From contig JAXDDX010000035.1 of the NCBI GenBank assembly GCA_034670405.1, positions 608,501-672,500 on the forward strand: a DNA stretch of 64,000 nt, given 5' to 3'. The notes under the pieces were generated by a model. That model was not told where the DNA came from, ran no database searches, and saw only the letters and a program-made list of their open reading frames with translations. The stretch is from Hoplostethus atlanticus. Taxonomy: Eukaryota; Chordata; Actinopteri; Trachichthyiformes; Trachichthyidae. The translations under genes were made by a program, and so were the position numbers. The stretch's first letter is position 1, and the number at the start of each line of letters is the position of its first letter. Below, in pieces: positions 52,216 through 64,000 of the stretch.

Positions 52216-52985
52216 AACATTTGAATTGTATATATTTATTTATATACATATAAATGCCTCCTCTGAGTCAGCAGAAGGTGAGGTATGTGCCTCGCTGCCT
52301 GCACTTCTTCTGCTCCTGAAACCTGTCTTGCTCTTTTCCAATCCTGCATCTCTAATTTCTCTGTCTCTCTCTTTCTCCTTCAGTCGGTTTCCTTCTCTTC
52401 TCTCCACAGGTGACGTCAATTCACTTTAAAGCTTTTAAAACACACAAAATATTTCAATTATTGGCATGAAAGTTGGAAATAATATTGCCAAAGCATGAAG
52501 ATCGAGATCACACGTTTTATCTGAGTGTGTGTGTGTGTGTGTGGTTAATACATATTTTTTTCCTTCTCTTAAGAAGCTGAATGTGTTAAAGTACATTTCT
52601 CTGGGTGGTTTAAGTTTTTCCCGTTTTTTCACTTGGTCACTGAGCCTGTTCTTGGTCAGGATCTGTCGATTCATATTCTCCTGTTTCACACCAGGAAACA
52701 TTCTCATCTACTTTTGACATTTATCTTCTTTTTTTTCTCCAATGTTCCAAGTAGGTTAATAATTTGGTTTACACAAAGAGGTGTCTGGAAAGCAGGCTTG
52801 GTTCTGAGCCTGGCCAAGCTGTGAGAGGGACTAGTTATAGTCTCATTACAGACTCTTTTTCTGGGCTCAGCAGGTTTGGAGGGCTTTGGAACAGAGGCTG
52901 TCTGGGGAACTAGAAGTAATGTGACTCAAAAGTGTTAGTGCTCTCTTTTGAACGGTAATTATGAACGGGTATCGGTGGAATACAT

Positions 52986-53025
<40 letters not shown>

Positions 53026-54467
53026 TCTAACAATATCCCTTAAATGCATAGTTCACCAGGATGGTTGCCTGGGCCACGCATTCATGCAAGCAGTCATCCA
53101 CACACACACACACGTGAACATGCATGCACGCACACACCCCAATACATTTCAAGGGTCAATAAACTTTCCCCATTTCCCCATATACTTGATTAGCAGAGGA
53201 TTTGACTCGTTTACAACCCGTTGTTAAATTGCACAGCCAGTGTTTTTCAAAGCCTGAGCGGTGGTCAGATGAAAATTGGTCTCCAAATCAGTTGAACACT
53301 TTAACTGCACACTTGGCTTTCTCAAGTCCCTGCAATGTACGGTGAGACAAAAGCCTGCAAAAATCAGTTGGGGGGTCATAAGAAAAAAAAACTGTAAAAG
53401 TATGTGCCTGCAGACAAAACCACAAATAGGGTATGTGGAGATCGGGGGAACAAGTAGCAACTATCAAGCGGTGAGCAAACTATCCCCCTGTACCAGCGAG
53501 CGGCTTTGAAGTGGCTGTCAACTTGCATGCGTAATGTTTCATGGAAATCAGCTTCTGTCCATTTGTTCCCGTGCCAACCCATTGATGTGTGCACCGCGGG
53601 GGTAGCCAACTGCTTCCTTGTTGCTGGACCCAGGCCATTCAAAATTGATGTGGTCAATCTCAATATGGCAGGCTAAAGCCCTGCAAGACTGGGAATGGAA
53701 ACGGGCTCGCCTGCGGTTAGCCGTCGTGGAAGATCTCCTGCACCTCGCCGGGCGCATCGCATCGCATTGCATTCAGTCAATTCCTCTTGTGGGCGGGGCA
53801 TCAGTGCAGCATGTAAAAAAATTGGGACTTCAATCATGGCGGTTTGCGTACAATTAGGCTGAGTCAGTCATATCTACCAAATAAACCCACAGCAACAGCC
53901 TCTATCGTGCATGTGTGTCCAGGCAGCACTGCAAACTGATTGTAGAACAGAATAGTTTGGGGGGGGAAACACTAATCAGCAGCAGGTATGAAGAGATATT
54001 TATTTTTTGTAAAGAGGCTTTACTTATTTTCCCAAAAGTCACGCGGGGGAAAATGATCACATTGGTGTTTTTCCAGATTAGAAATGTCAGGCATTAGCTA
54101 TGGCCGCCCCGCGTAACAAATCGGAGATAGCTTTCAGACGGAGTGGTGAATGGAAAAAAGGAAGGGAGAGGGACGGAGAGACGGAGGGGAGAGGGGAGAG
54201 GAATGAACAGCATGGGTCCTTAGAAAAAGAGAGAAAGAGAGAGAGAGAGGAAGAGGAGAAGAAAAAGGAGAAGATTGAGAGCAAGAATGAGAGGGTAAGA
54301 AAGAGAGAGACAGGCAATACAGAGAGATGGAACATACAGCTAAGCTCAATTCAGCCAGAAATGTTGCCATGAATACCAGTGGCGGCACATTCAATACAGA
54401 GCTAAAATTAGCTGAGATGGCACTGTTATTACTTTAGCTTATCTGGCAGCCAGTGAAACTTCTTCTT

Positions 54468-54508
<41 letters not shown>

Positions 54509-54863
54509 AGGGAGTTTCTTTGCTTCTGCTGCAGAATCCGCCGCTAAGCTTTTCTTGCTAAAGGCTTTACATTGAACCTCCCCAAATCCTGACCGTCCAT
54601 TTTCAGCCCCAATTCAGTTTTTGACACAATTCACTTAACTCGGTTATCTGAGGCCGTTTTTTTTCTCCAGGTCCCGGCAAAACACACAGTGAAATTCTGA
54701 GACACTCGAAGATACGCTTCTAAAATCACACTGTGTTCTAGATAATATATGAAGACAATAATAATATTTCGTAAATTATACCAAGTATTTGAGTGTGTGT
54801 GTGTGTGGCGAGAATGTGACACAAACAAACTCTCAGATCCACATCCCACCCCTCCCATGCCCA

Positions 54864-54897
<34 letters not shown>

Positions 54898-55388
54898 ACA
54901 ACCTCGGTTACCGTGGGAGCAGCTGGAATTTCATTGGCCGGCCAGCGACCTCAGAAGCATGCTGCTGGCTCTGCAAACCCTATTAGGCCAAGAATGTCCC
55001 CATGCTGCACCACCAACGTGGAAAAATGTCTCCGGCAAAAACAACATCATAAATACACGCACTGATGGAGGCGAACGGGGACACGCACGCCCACACACAC
55101 ACACACACACATAGACATACATAGACTTTCTTCTGCTGTATTTGTGTGTGTGTGTGTGTGGGTGATGTGTGGGCATACACGCATCATTCCACCTGTGTGT
55201 GATCTCGGTGTGCAGTTGATAAATATTAGCTCTGCGTGTCCCCGGTGTTTCACTGATGAATGTCTGTCTCCGTTCTGGCAGCAGGAGGAGACTTCCCCTG
55301 TTCTGAGTGATTTAGATAGGTCCATCATTCCTATAACCCATCTCATTAAAACCATGGACCAACGCCAACATCACAGGGTGCACGGAGG

Positions 55389-55431
<43 letters not shown>

Positions 55432-57197
55432 TGGGAGGGAGAGTGAGAGAGAGAGAGAGAATCAGACTTTCAAACTAATTCAACATACTGCCGAAGCAGA
55501 GATTTGATTACTTAGCAGAGTGTGTCAGGAGAGTTAATTATCCTAATTCAACAAAGTGACGGAAAGTTGAACAGGATCCGGTAGAGGACAGGAACCGAGC
55601 GAAAGGCCGGAGAGATTTCTACTGGATTTTCCACAGTTTTCTGCTCGGACCTCCATTTTACATTCAAGTATTTGTTTTTTTTTTGTCAAGCACACATTCC
55701 GTTTCCATTGGAGATGAAACACTCCCGGACGCGATTGAAAGTGATGTAAACATCATGCCTCTCGATTCGAAACGCAGCGCTGGCTTCTGAGTGCTGTTTC
55801 TAAAGGTCACCAGGACAAAGTTACACAATGTGCCTTAAAATGATACATCATAAAGACAGGGGGGTTATCGGGCTTAACCTTTACAGTGTGTGTAATGTGA
55901 AAAGTGATTGGTACCTGAAATTCAATAGTAAATACTCCTGAAACAAGAAGCATTTCCTGTTTGGTAGGAAAAGGTTTTAGGTTAGTTAATAACTTCAATA
56001 GTATGTGAGTCAAACTTTTATGCCAGTGGTCATTTTTGTGCCCTTCCCTTCCCTGTCAAGCTGTTACAGTAAATAAGTCAATCTCAGTCAACCTTCCTGG
56101 TTTAATTGGGTTTTAAAAACATACACTGCGAGATGGTTCAGTGACCCGCTATAACGTGTAAGCCTGTAACGAAGTGAGAGGGCGGCACAAAGACCGGGGC
56201 CCCCAATTTATCAGGGGCCCCCGTGATCAGGGAGCGCTGGGGTTCAGAGCGGGGGGGGGGCCCTGTTAAGCAAACTTGACGCCACAAAGGGTCCGAAAGG
56301 GTCTGAGGGAGAGTTGTGATTTTAAACAGAGCCGTGTTGTTTTGGGGGGGTTAATCCGTTCCCTCGCTGAGTCGGAGCACAATGTCCTCACGGGCCAGCG
56401 GCTCTGAAGGAAAAGGACCCGCGCTGTGTGCTCCGAGGTCGGAAGGAGGACGGAAGCCAAATCAATAGGAACGGCCACGCCCCCGTACTACAGGAAATAA
56501 ACAGCAATTGTTTATAAAATCTCTCACTAAGTCTTAAGGACGGGGGGCCAGAGGAGAGGAGCCCCCTGTGGTCGACATGTTACTAGAGTACTTCCACTTC
56601 CACTGCTCATGTTCAATGTTTCTTAGAGGAACGTGTACAGTGGCTGCATCTGTAGACGTTTCCCCGCTGTGTATCTGAAAAAAGCATTTACACTACAATT
56701 ACTCACCATGTAAACAAGGCCGGTAGTGTTTCAGCAGGGGATACTGTAATAGCAGAATGTGGCCCTAAGCCAATAACATATAGGTTGACCCTCCTGTGCA
56801 AACGTCTTCATTCACTTTGAAACACAGTCGAAAAAAGCAGGCCAGAGGAGAGCAGATCCATCCTGGCACAATACAGTACCACTTAAGTCCAATATTTCTA
56901 CAAGAACGTGTTCTGCGGTTGTTTTTCCCGCAGTGCATCTATCTGGCACCACTAACTGTGGGATTATTCGGGGTGGAAACAGTGACAAGGCTGCAACGAG
57001 TATGTAATAAGGGTGGGTTTTCCGTGAGATGGCTGCATACTATGTGAGTGAGTTTGTTTTAAACCACTTGGGTGGGTTACATCACAAAAAACACTATAAT
57101 GAATCAACTTTAAAAGACTTTATTTTAACTTCCCAGCACTCCTATGTAGCAAGCCCCGCCCACCTGGTACCTAAATATACTATAATAAACACAAATG

Positions 57198-57395
57198 TAC
57201 AGTACAAAAATCTTCGCCTAGATTTTTATATAAATTTGGTTTGTTTTTTTTGTTTTGTTGTAGTGTTTTTCATTACTGCTCTTTCTAGTACATTTTTTTT
57301 GATATTTAGAAACTTTTAATTTCATTATTTTTGAAAACATCTTCGGTTTCTGGAATTTGGTTTACATGTGCCTAAGTCCTTTGCACAGCACTGTA
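57198..57395. mobile_element. Tc1/mariner-type MITE, diverged
   Basis: The right end GTGCCTAAGTCCTTTGCACA followed by GCACTGTA closely resembles the common fish Tc1-like terminus (GTGCCTAAGACTTTTGCACA). The left end TACAGTACAAAAATCTTCGC looks like its inverted partner with a few bases lost. The inside is T-rich and non-coding, about 200 bp in all. TA flanks fit Tc1/mariner insertion. Confidence 0.5.
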
Positions 57396-58781
57396 TTCGC
57401 AAATACTACTCGGCTGAGGTCTGGCGGACATGTAAGCACTCTAAATCCTGGTCTGAAGATTTTGCAGCAGGGAAAGAGGACCAAGGCAGGCGAAAGGTAC
57501 TACATCATCTTATCTAGGTCAGCGGAAAGAAGAGCTGTAGGGGCCACGTGCTCCAGCCGTACTCCCACCACTGTTAATGCATTTTATTTTGGAAGTCAAG
57601 CATTATTGTAAATACAGTAAGCAAGCTCAAATTGGGTAAGTTAAGCCTTTTTATTGTAGATCCTGAGTTAACATGTTGAAGATTAAAGTTGAATTTGTGT
57701 GTGTGTGTGTGTGTGTTTGGGTCCAAGGTGCAGGACTGGCAGACCACTGCACTACAGACCACTACTGAGTTGCTATTCACAGACTCATATTCACAAACAC
57801 GTTCTCACATTCAATTTCACAGCCAGCTTCACCCAGACTAGCCCGCAGGACAAAATAACAGTGGGGGGGGAAAAAAAGTTTTATCTCCAAATGAGACTAC
57901 CCTGGATAAGTGAAGCGTGATTGAAACAAACAATAGTCAAAACCAATCGGCAAATTAAGTTGAAATTTGTTTCCCAATTAACTCTACTGAACCGACACAC
58001 ACCCCAAAACAGGTTAGTCTGAAATGAAGATCTGTCTATGAGCGGGTTCAAAAGTCTTTCGTATTATCAAGACTATCGGCGCTGAGAGGAGGAGGAGGAG
58101 GAGGAGGAGAGGACGAGTTGAGAGAACAAAGAGCCTGGAGGTAGAACGTGGTTGAGGGATTGAGTCGGGTGACAAGGGAAAGGTTTATTTTCAAAGCGAT
58201 AATTATACTGTCACAAGAGCGCGAGCCAGAAAGTTTTAATTAGGTGTGATACGGCACGAGCGTGTCTTTCGGCGCACAACTATGAAAAGTGTAGGCAGGA
58301 GTTATGATGTGCGCGCGCGCAAACGAAAGGCCCCATTCACCTCGCAGCACCAGTATCGACAACTGTGCATTTTGCGTTCCTTCACATCCTCAATTTATCC
58401 CTAACGTATGGATTTTATTACTGAGTGTGCCGCAATGATGAGTTACATTCACGTGGTTTGAGAAGAAGAGAAATCGGTCACATAGTACGGTTTATTCCCG
58501 GCGTTACAGGCTCATCTGCAAACTGTAGATGTTTGATTTCACGCGCGTACACACACTTCCAATTGGCAATTATATTTGACAGGCAGGTGAAATTAAAAAA
58601 AGAGGACTATTAAAAAAGTAGTCCTCTCCTCCTTTCGGCTCATCTGCCAGTTGTGAGCAGAGCAGTTTTGTCTGCGGCCGGCTTGACAATGCCCATGTAC
58701 ATTTTGGGTTTTTTTCTGAAAAGATGTATTACACTAGGTGGTAGTGATAGTCGGTGAGGCGAGAGGTGTGTGTGTGTGTGT

Positions 58782-58862
58782 GTGTTGGATGGTATAAGCT
58801 GGGATTCGAATGCAGTCACAAGTGCATGGGGTGCGCATTAGCAAGCCTGAGCCACCCTGACC
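58782..58862 (-). mobile_element. tRNA-derived SINE head, minus strand
   Basis: On the minus strand GGTGGCTCAGGCTTGCTAAT gives an A-box-like part and GCATTCGAATCCCAG an intact B box about 35 bp later, as in tRNA-derived SINEs. It is not a functional tRNA gene: the acceptor stem cannot be formed. Confidence 0.45.
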
Positions 58863-60983
58863 CTGACGAGAGGAGGGGGCACATCCACAGATTGTAACGT
58901 TCTTACCAACAACTGTACGAATCCAGCATAAGCTATCCGGGCCACGGTATGGGAGTATGAGAAATTCACTAATCCTGGAGGTCTGATTCAGAAGAGGAAG
59001 GAGCAGGATCCACAGGCTATAGATAGAATTATCCTACACAAGAGGAAGTGAGTTACACATCCAGTAGAAACCGAATGAAATGAAGATTTTAGAGCACTAC
59101 GTCCTCAATTAAGAATTTGTTTCTTGGCACGTCCCTCTGAGACACATCCATTTTTTTTTGCAAGAATGCTGGTTCAGATGATAGGACACATCTCCAGGAC
59201 ATCGCCCCAGCAGATGAAGCGCTTTAGCTAGTACACACGGATACAACAAGCTCACACGTCGCTGACTGGGGCAGAGGTAGCCTGGGCTACAAGACTGCAA
59301 ATGAGTCTGGAAAGCAACTGTGAATTAAGCAAATCTCACTTGCCTCCCTGGTTACCTGTCTGACGACCTCCAGGAGGGAGGGAGTTATAAATAAGTGGAG
59401 CCCGGGAGAAGGGTGCCAAGACACGGGGCCCCCCAATTACTTAGTGGGAGGGGAAAATGGGTATACGTCGAGGCTGCTTTGAAGGACTGCAGGTCTGGTC
59501 ACGGTGTGTGTGTGTGTGTGTGTGTCTTACAAAATAGGGGAGATCTCAATTTACTCTCATTTTGTGATCACCTTCATCTGAAATGTTTCTCCTAAACCCC
59601 CTTAGGAGCAATGAGGAGACGACAGAGAGAGACTTGAGACTTCGTGAGAGAAATGTGAAGATGCTAACATGTGACATATGGCTGATGGCCCCGTGGCTTC
59701 AGTCGGAAAATGCTAGTATTGAGTTGTCTTTGAGATCTTTCTCCGATCTCATGGTTTCATATTCAAGATAGTTAAATGACACTTATTTCAGATCATGTGG
59801 AGATCTGTTGTTGTGATCAGAGTGAGATCAACATGACCTTTTATGTGGTTGTTTCTCCTGAGTTGAATTTGAGAAACAGCAGAAAATGCCCTTAGTGTTA
59901 AAAAGAGCTCAGCTTTGTGATTCCAGGTCCTTTTTTTGGCTATCCTCTGGATCAGCAGGACTTTAAATAGTAGCTTGTGTGTGTGTGTGTGTGTGTGTGC
60001 AGGGAAAAGGGCAAGGGAATGTACAGCTACGCGTGTGTGCAGGTGTCTGCGTGCGCTTGCATACACGTGCGCAGTATATTTGCTCAGCGTATGTGTGTGT
60101 GTGTGTGTGTGTGAACAGTGAACAGGAGCAAGGGGAAAATGTTGCTTCGGTGACAGACTGTGGGCCGGGGGAATGCAAAACGAGCTTTAGAAGCAGACGA
60201 GGGAGTGAATAGCGGAGGGAGGCCTGGCCGGTATAGCGACACTGTGTCCCGAGGAGAGGCTTTAAACTTTTACTCCCCGTCGTCATTATATTCCATAGAT
60301 CAGTCACTTCACCAGTCGCTTGAGTCAGCCCAGGAGGATGCAGTGGGAGTGTGTGCCTCTGGCTAAACCTTGCTTTAAGAGACAATATTCATCTATCTAA
60401 TGTTATATATTCCATGTCCTTGATGGGATGAGAATAGAAGCTTTGTAGAACTTTCTTAGCCCATCATAAGTCCAAATACAGCTCTGCTCCATCGCCACAA
60501 ACCCACAAAATGTAAACATGTCTTTTGCAGCCTTAAAGGAAGAATCCACCCAAAAATTCCCATTGAGATAAAAGTACTAACGAAGAACATTTTGCAAAAA
60601 ACAATAAACAACAATAAACATCAGGCTTTGGTTGTCAGCCCCTCAGAATCAAAGAGCAAGGGCTTCTTTCTAGACGGACAATCACACGGGGAGAAATCCA
60701 TCGTGAAAGTGGCAGAGATGCCAATTTCTCCACCGACAGCAGCCTCAATCGACCATAATCAATCAAATTAGCTCATTTCATCCCCTTTTAAAAGCAGTGC
60801 ACTCACACAGTGGCGTATTGACAATTTTTGTGATGGCTGTGCCAACGGGTACCGCCATAAAAGCTTCACCCGAAAAGAAACTGAATTCTTGTCCATAAAC
60901 GAGGCATTTATGCATTCAGTTAGTCCGCGGGTGAATGATTTACCTCAATGTGGGGTAAAATACAGCCGAGCATGCACAAAACC

Positions 60984-60984
<1 letters not shown>

Positions 60985-61029
<45 letters not shown>
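60985..61029. repeat. (GT)n microsatellite
   Basis: GT run of about 45 bp in the upstream snta1 intron. Confidence 0.95.
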
Positions 61030-61030
<1 letters not shown>

Positions 61031-61373
61031 TTTTGGACGGTCCAACTGGTTAAAGGACCCTGGAAACTTTGACTGCAGTAGCTCAGGCTGTTGGTTATCA
61101 ATGCTGAAACACACATGCATGTGGGTCTGAACCTCTCAACAGCCGTGTGCAGGAGAGAAGCATCACTATACATGTGTGCCTGTGTGTGTGTGTGTGTGTG
61201 AATTAGAGAGAGGGTTGGGGTCGATGACTATCCCCCCAGCTAACACCCACCACAGAACCTCTCCAAACCCGATCTCACCTCATACAGCTGAAACACATTC
61301 CAGACACTGTAGTCACATACAGAAGAAAATACACAGTCAAGCCCTGTGCTTTCAAATTAAAAGCTGTGATGTG

Positions 61374-61560
61374 GGGCGTCCTGGAGGCTCAGTGGTCTGA
61401 GGAGCAAACCACGACGTAACCGCGACGTCCTGGGTTACAATCTGGCCCGGGACCTGTGTCAAATGTCATCCCTCCTCTCTCACCCGATCTTTCCTGTCTC
61501 TCTCTCTCTCTCTCTCTACTGCTGACTGTCAAATACAGGCAAGAATGCCTGTATAGAATA
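61374..61560 (+). mobile_element. tRNA-derived SINE
   Basis: It opens GGGGCGTCCTGGAGGCTCAG (A box) and has CGTCCTGGGTTACAATC (B box), then GTCATCCCTCCTCTCTCACC, TTTCCTGTCTCTCTCTC and a tail with CAGGCAAGAATGCC. I recognise this order from a common percomorph SINE. A CT repeat has grown in its 3' part. Confidence 0.62.
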
Positions 61561-63170
61561 GCCAATGTATTTGATCAAAATACACATGAGGCATGAGCCT
61601 GTATTTTCCTTTTTCAACGTGTGTCCTTCTTTTGATGCCCGTCTACATCATGAAGACAAACTTTAGCTTAGCACTGTGTACCAATACCTTCTTTTGACTA
61701 TAGCTCAACAAAGGCCAATTCAATCATTGGGATCATTGGGACATGTAATACTTTTTCCCCATCAAACATTCTGACGTTCAGGAGTTGGTATATTGTTGAC
61801 CAACCAGCTGTCATCTGTCAGTAGTGTCAGTAGTTAAGGGGAAAATCCAACATAAAACAGAATTCACAGAATTCACAACATCAATCTGTCTATGTTGAAT
61901 CAAACCTTGAAACTATCATTTTAATCTAATGTCATGACGATACAAGTTCTGGACCTGCATCATCGACAGTGCATGTGAGATTGAAGTTGGGATTGAATGT
62001 GACTCACAGACGGTTTGGCATCAAAAATGAGCCTCGCCTCATTGCGGTTCTAACTGCCATGAACCAGAAAATGCGTCCATATCCCCGTGAAAATCTCCCG
62101 GGCGCTGTCACCGAGTCCACAAAGCCAGTCGGATCCACTGTTAATTACACTGTTCCGGGGGGGTTGTCTTTTGTTGACATCAAGAGATTTGCGCATTTAC
62201 ACAAATCTTGACTAAATAACATCGAAATTCTCTTTTAGGGTGGATTTTTGAACACACTGGACTTTGTACAAAGTCTGTAAATAGGCCCGTGCTCGCACAT
62301 TAGCCAACAGCCCATTGAGGATAACAAAAATCAGTAGAGCTGATATGGCGAACAGACACACATACACACACAGAGAGAGTAGCACACACTCTAGTGAAAG
62401 AAGCATGTACTTCTAGGAAAGGCAGAGTCTGCAACCCATGGAGCTTCCATAACTAAGCCTGCTTAATCCATGTGTCTGTGCATCGGGCCTGAGCTCAACT
62501 ACCTTAATGAAAGGACAGGACAGGGCAGAGAGGAACCAGTGGTGCCCGGACTGTGGAGCCCGACTCGTTAAATGCCTTGGCAAGAGGCGCTCTTGCACTC
62601 ACCGTCTCTCTCTCTCTCTCTTGCACACACACATTTATGTCCTCTGGATAGTCCGGTAAAGTCTGCTGACCTTAGGCTCAGAAATTCAGAAATGGACCGT
62701 ACCACCTTACGTGGAGCAACACCTTCATACAAACACTTCCCCCATCACAGCAAATTTCCCAAATGCTTTTTGAATGGGTTTGTTTTTGCCCTGCCGAGGT
62801 GCCGGGCGGGTGGAGTTTTGCCACGTAGGACAACACAGCGAAGCGCCGGAAAGTTTAGAAAAGCATCCGAAAGTCAGTTTAGCGCAAAGACAGATGGGAC
62901 CTCATTATTCCGAGCTCATGAGATGCGTGATCCGATCCTGATTTGAACAAACATCCCGAGCGCGGCGGGGCCACGCGCCGCAGAATCTGCATCGTAGATA
63001 ATCAGAAGGATAATGTATGATAAGCTAGTTGTTGTGGGAGGTTTGCATGGCGCCCCCTCTTCCTTTCGTCCGTCACCGTTGGCCTAGAAAGCCTCGCATT
63101 CTTCCCCCCACTTGCGCGAGGGCACATGGTGTACCAGCACTCTTAATCCTTGGACACACTGAATGAAAAG

Positions 63171-63171
<1 letters not shown>

Positions 63172-63208
<37 letters not shown>

Positions 63209-63308
63209 ACAGGACCCCAACCCCCTACGCTCCCCAATACACACACACACACACACAAGTAGAAACTCAGAGAGAAAAAACTGAACCACCAGATACTAAC
63301 ATACACCC

Positions 63309-63349
<41 letters not shown>
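63172..63349. repeat. Clustered (CA)n microsatellites
   Basis: Three CA runs within 180 bp (63172-63206, 63239-63257, 63311-63349), followed by GT-rich sequence up to 63475 that is complementary in character. Confidence 0.93.
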
Positions 63350-63350
<1 letters not shown>

Positions 63351-64000
63351 CAGTGTCCTGTGCGGTCCTGCTCATCTCATCTTCCTGCCTGTGTGTGTAG
63401 ATGTTTTTTTATGTGCTTGTGTGAGTGTGCATGTGGTTGTGGGCTTTATGTGCGTGTGTATTGTGTATGTGTTCCTGTCAGGCCTTGGTTGCCCAGGGAA
63501 CGGAGCTACTACCCCCCCCACCCCCACCCCCACCCCATACAGCATACAGTAGTGGAACGTGTCCTGTCTGGCTGACTAGCTGGTGGCAATGATGGATGCA
63601 TTTCTGTACGTTGAGTCAGGATGGACTGCAGGACAGTTCAGACACCGTTGCTCCAGCTCACTGTGTCCCTGTGGAGCTGCTCCACATAGGACGATAGTCG
63701 CTTTAAAATGTGTTCAAACTGTTTCATCACTTTTTCTTTTGGTATTTTTTATCTGCTTTTGATGGTGTGATTGTTTATCAATTTCTGGTGACGCAGAGTT
63801 TTTTGGGGACGTGCAAGCCTGACGCACTGTTATCATCATCAGTAGTGGAAAATGTCGAGGTCACCTATCCACCTCTCTCTCTCTCTCTTTCTCGCTCTCT
63901 CTCTCACACACACACACACACTGACATACACACACAAGAGGTGCAGCAGATTGCTCTCTATTAAAACACGCACGCACAGGCTTGCAGATGTGCACACACA

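Larger units (their letters stand above)
51159..64000 (-). other. snta1: Inferred upstream snta1 intron (partial)
   Basis: At least 12.8 kb contains no PDZ-coding exon (the GGLGISIKGG-type motif was looked for on the minus strand and not seen). Contents: CA repeats (51603-51629, 54862-54898, 63172-63206, 63311-63349), a (TCAG)n array, a SINE fragment (52092-52215), CT (52988-53019), GT (54472-54505, 60985-61029), GA (55389-55440), a Tc1-like MITE (57198-57395), SINE pieces (58782-58862, 61374-61560), and a TTAAAGG repeat end at 60533. A GC-rich stretch at 56190-56600 has many G-runs. If the snta1 first exons are not further right, part of this would be intergenic. Confidence 0.6.

Noticed and set aside
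53548..53857. Overlapping frames on both strands around 53.5-53.9 kb, possible transposon gene
   Set aside because: No transposase motif recognised and no paired terminal repeats found; a hAT-like CAGTGTTTTTCAAAG nearby is not enough.
58782..58862. B-box-bearing stretch considered as a tRNA gene
   Set aside because: No acceptor-stem pairing and no proper anticodon arm; fits a SINE head instead.
61969..62211. 80-codon plus-strand frame near the right end
   Set aside because: No recognisable domain, no splice or promoter context; length is not unusual for chance.

Overview
This is a eukaryotic window, almost certainly from a ray-finned fish and probably a percomorph teleost. The evidence is split genes with GT-AG introns, vertebrate-specific protein families, dense CA/GA/CT microsatellites, several pentanucleotide arrays, and fish-type tRNA-derived SINE and MITE fragments. 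It holds the 3' parts of two protein genes that converge tail to tail, plus long introns and an intergenic stretch with no other convincing protein gene.

Layout. 1-8002 is an upstream tox2 intron; no earlier tox2 exon was found in it. 8003-33168 (+) holds the last seven coding exons of tox2, an HMG-box chromatin protein: N-terminal acidic/proline region, His-rich linker exon, two exons that together encode the Lys-rich NLS and HMG box, two proline/glutamine-rich C-terminal exons, and a tiny last exon ending in RDKPLYLT. Its 3'UTR probably runs to about 35.18 kb. 35.2-46.0 kb is intergenic and holds repeats, a perfect GC-rich hairpin, and a promoter-like cluster (CCAAT, palindromic RFX X-box, TATA) at 44.9-45.3 kb. 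46.03-47.50 kb is the probable 3'UTR of snta1 (-). 47501-51158 (-) holds the last six coding exons of snta1 (alpha-1-syntrophin): part of PH1, PH2 and the syntrophin-unique domain. 51.16-64.0 kb is read as snta1 intron; the PDZ-coding exons were not found and should lie beyond the right edge.

The two genes have unrelated jobs: TOX2 is a nuclear transcriptional cofactor, and alpha-syntrophin is a membrane scaffold of the dystrophin complex. Nothing suggests functional coupling. Human TOX2 and SNTA1 are both on chromosome 20q, so their closeness here fits an old linkage group, rearranged.

Two points matter most for re-annotation. Each gene carries a one-base excess in an otherwise intact coding exon: an 11-C run in tox2 at 31748-31758, and a CC on the minus strand of snta1 at 49369-49370. 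Assembly error or a private allele is likelier than gene death. I found no convincing new biological system. The best leads beyond the genes are the promoter-like cluster, the perfect hairpin, a TTAA-type MITE in snta1, and an snta1 exon boxed in by CA/GT repeats.
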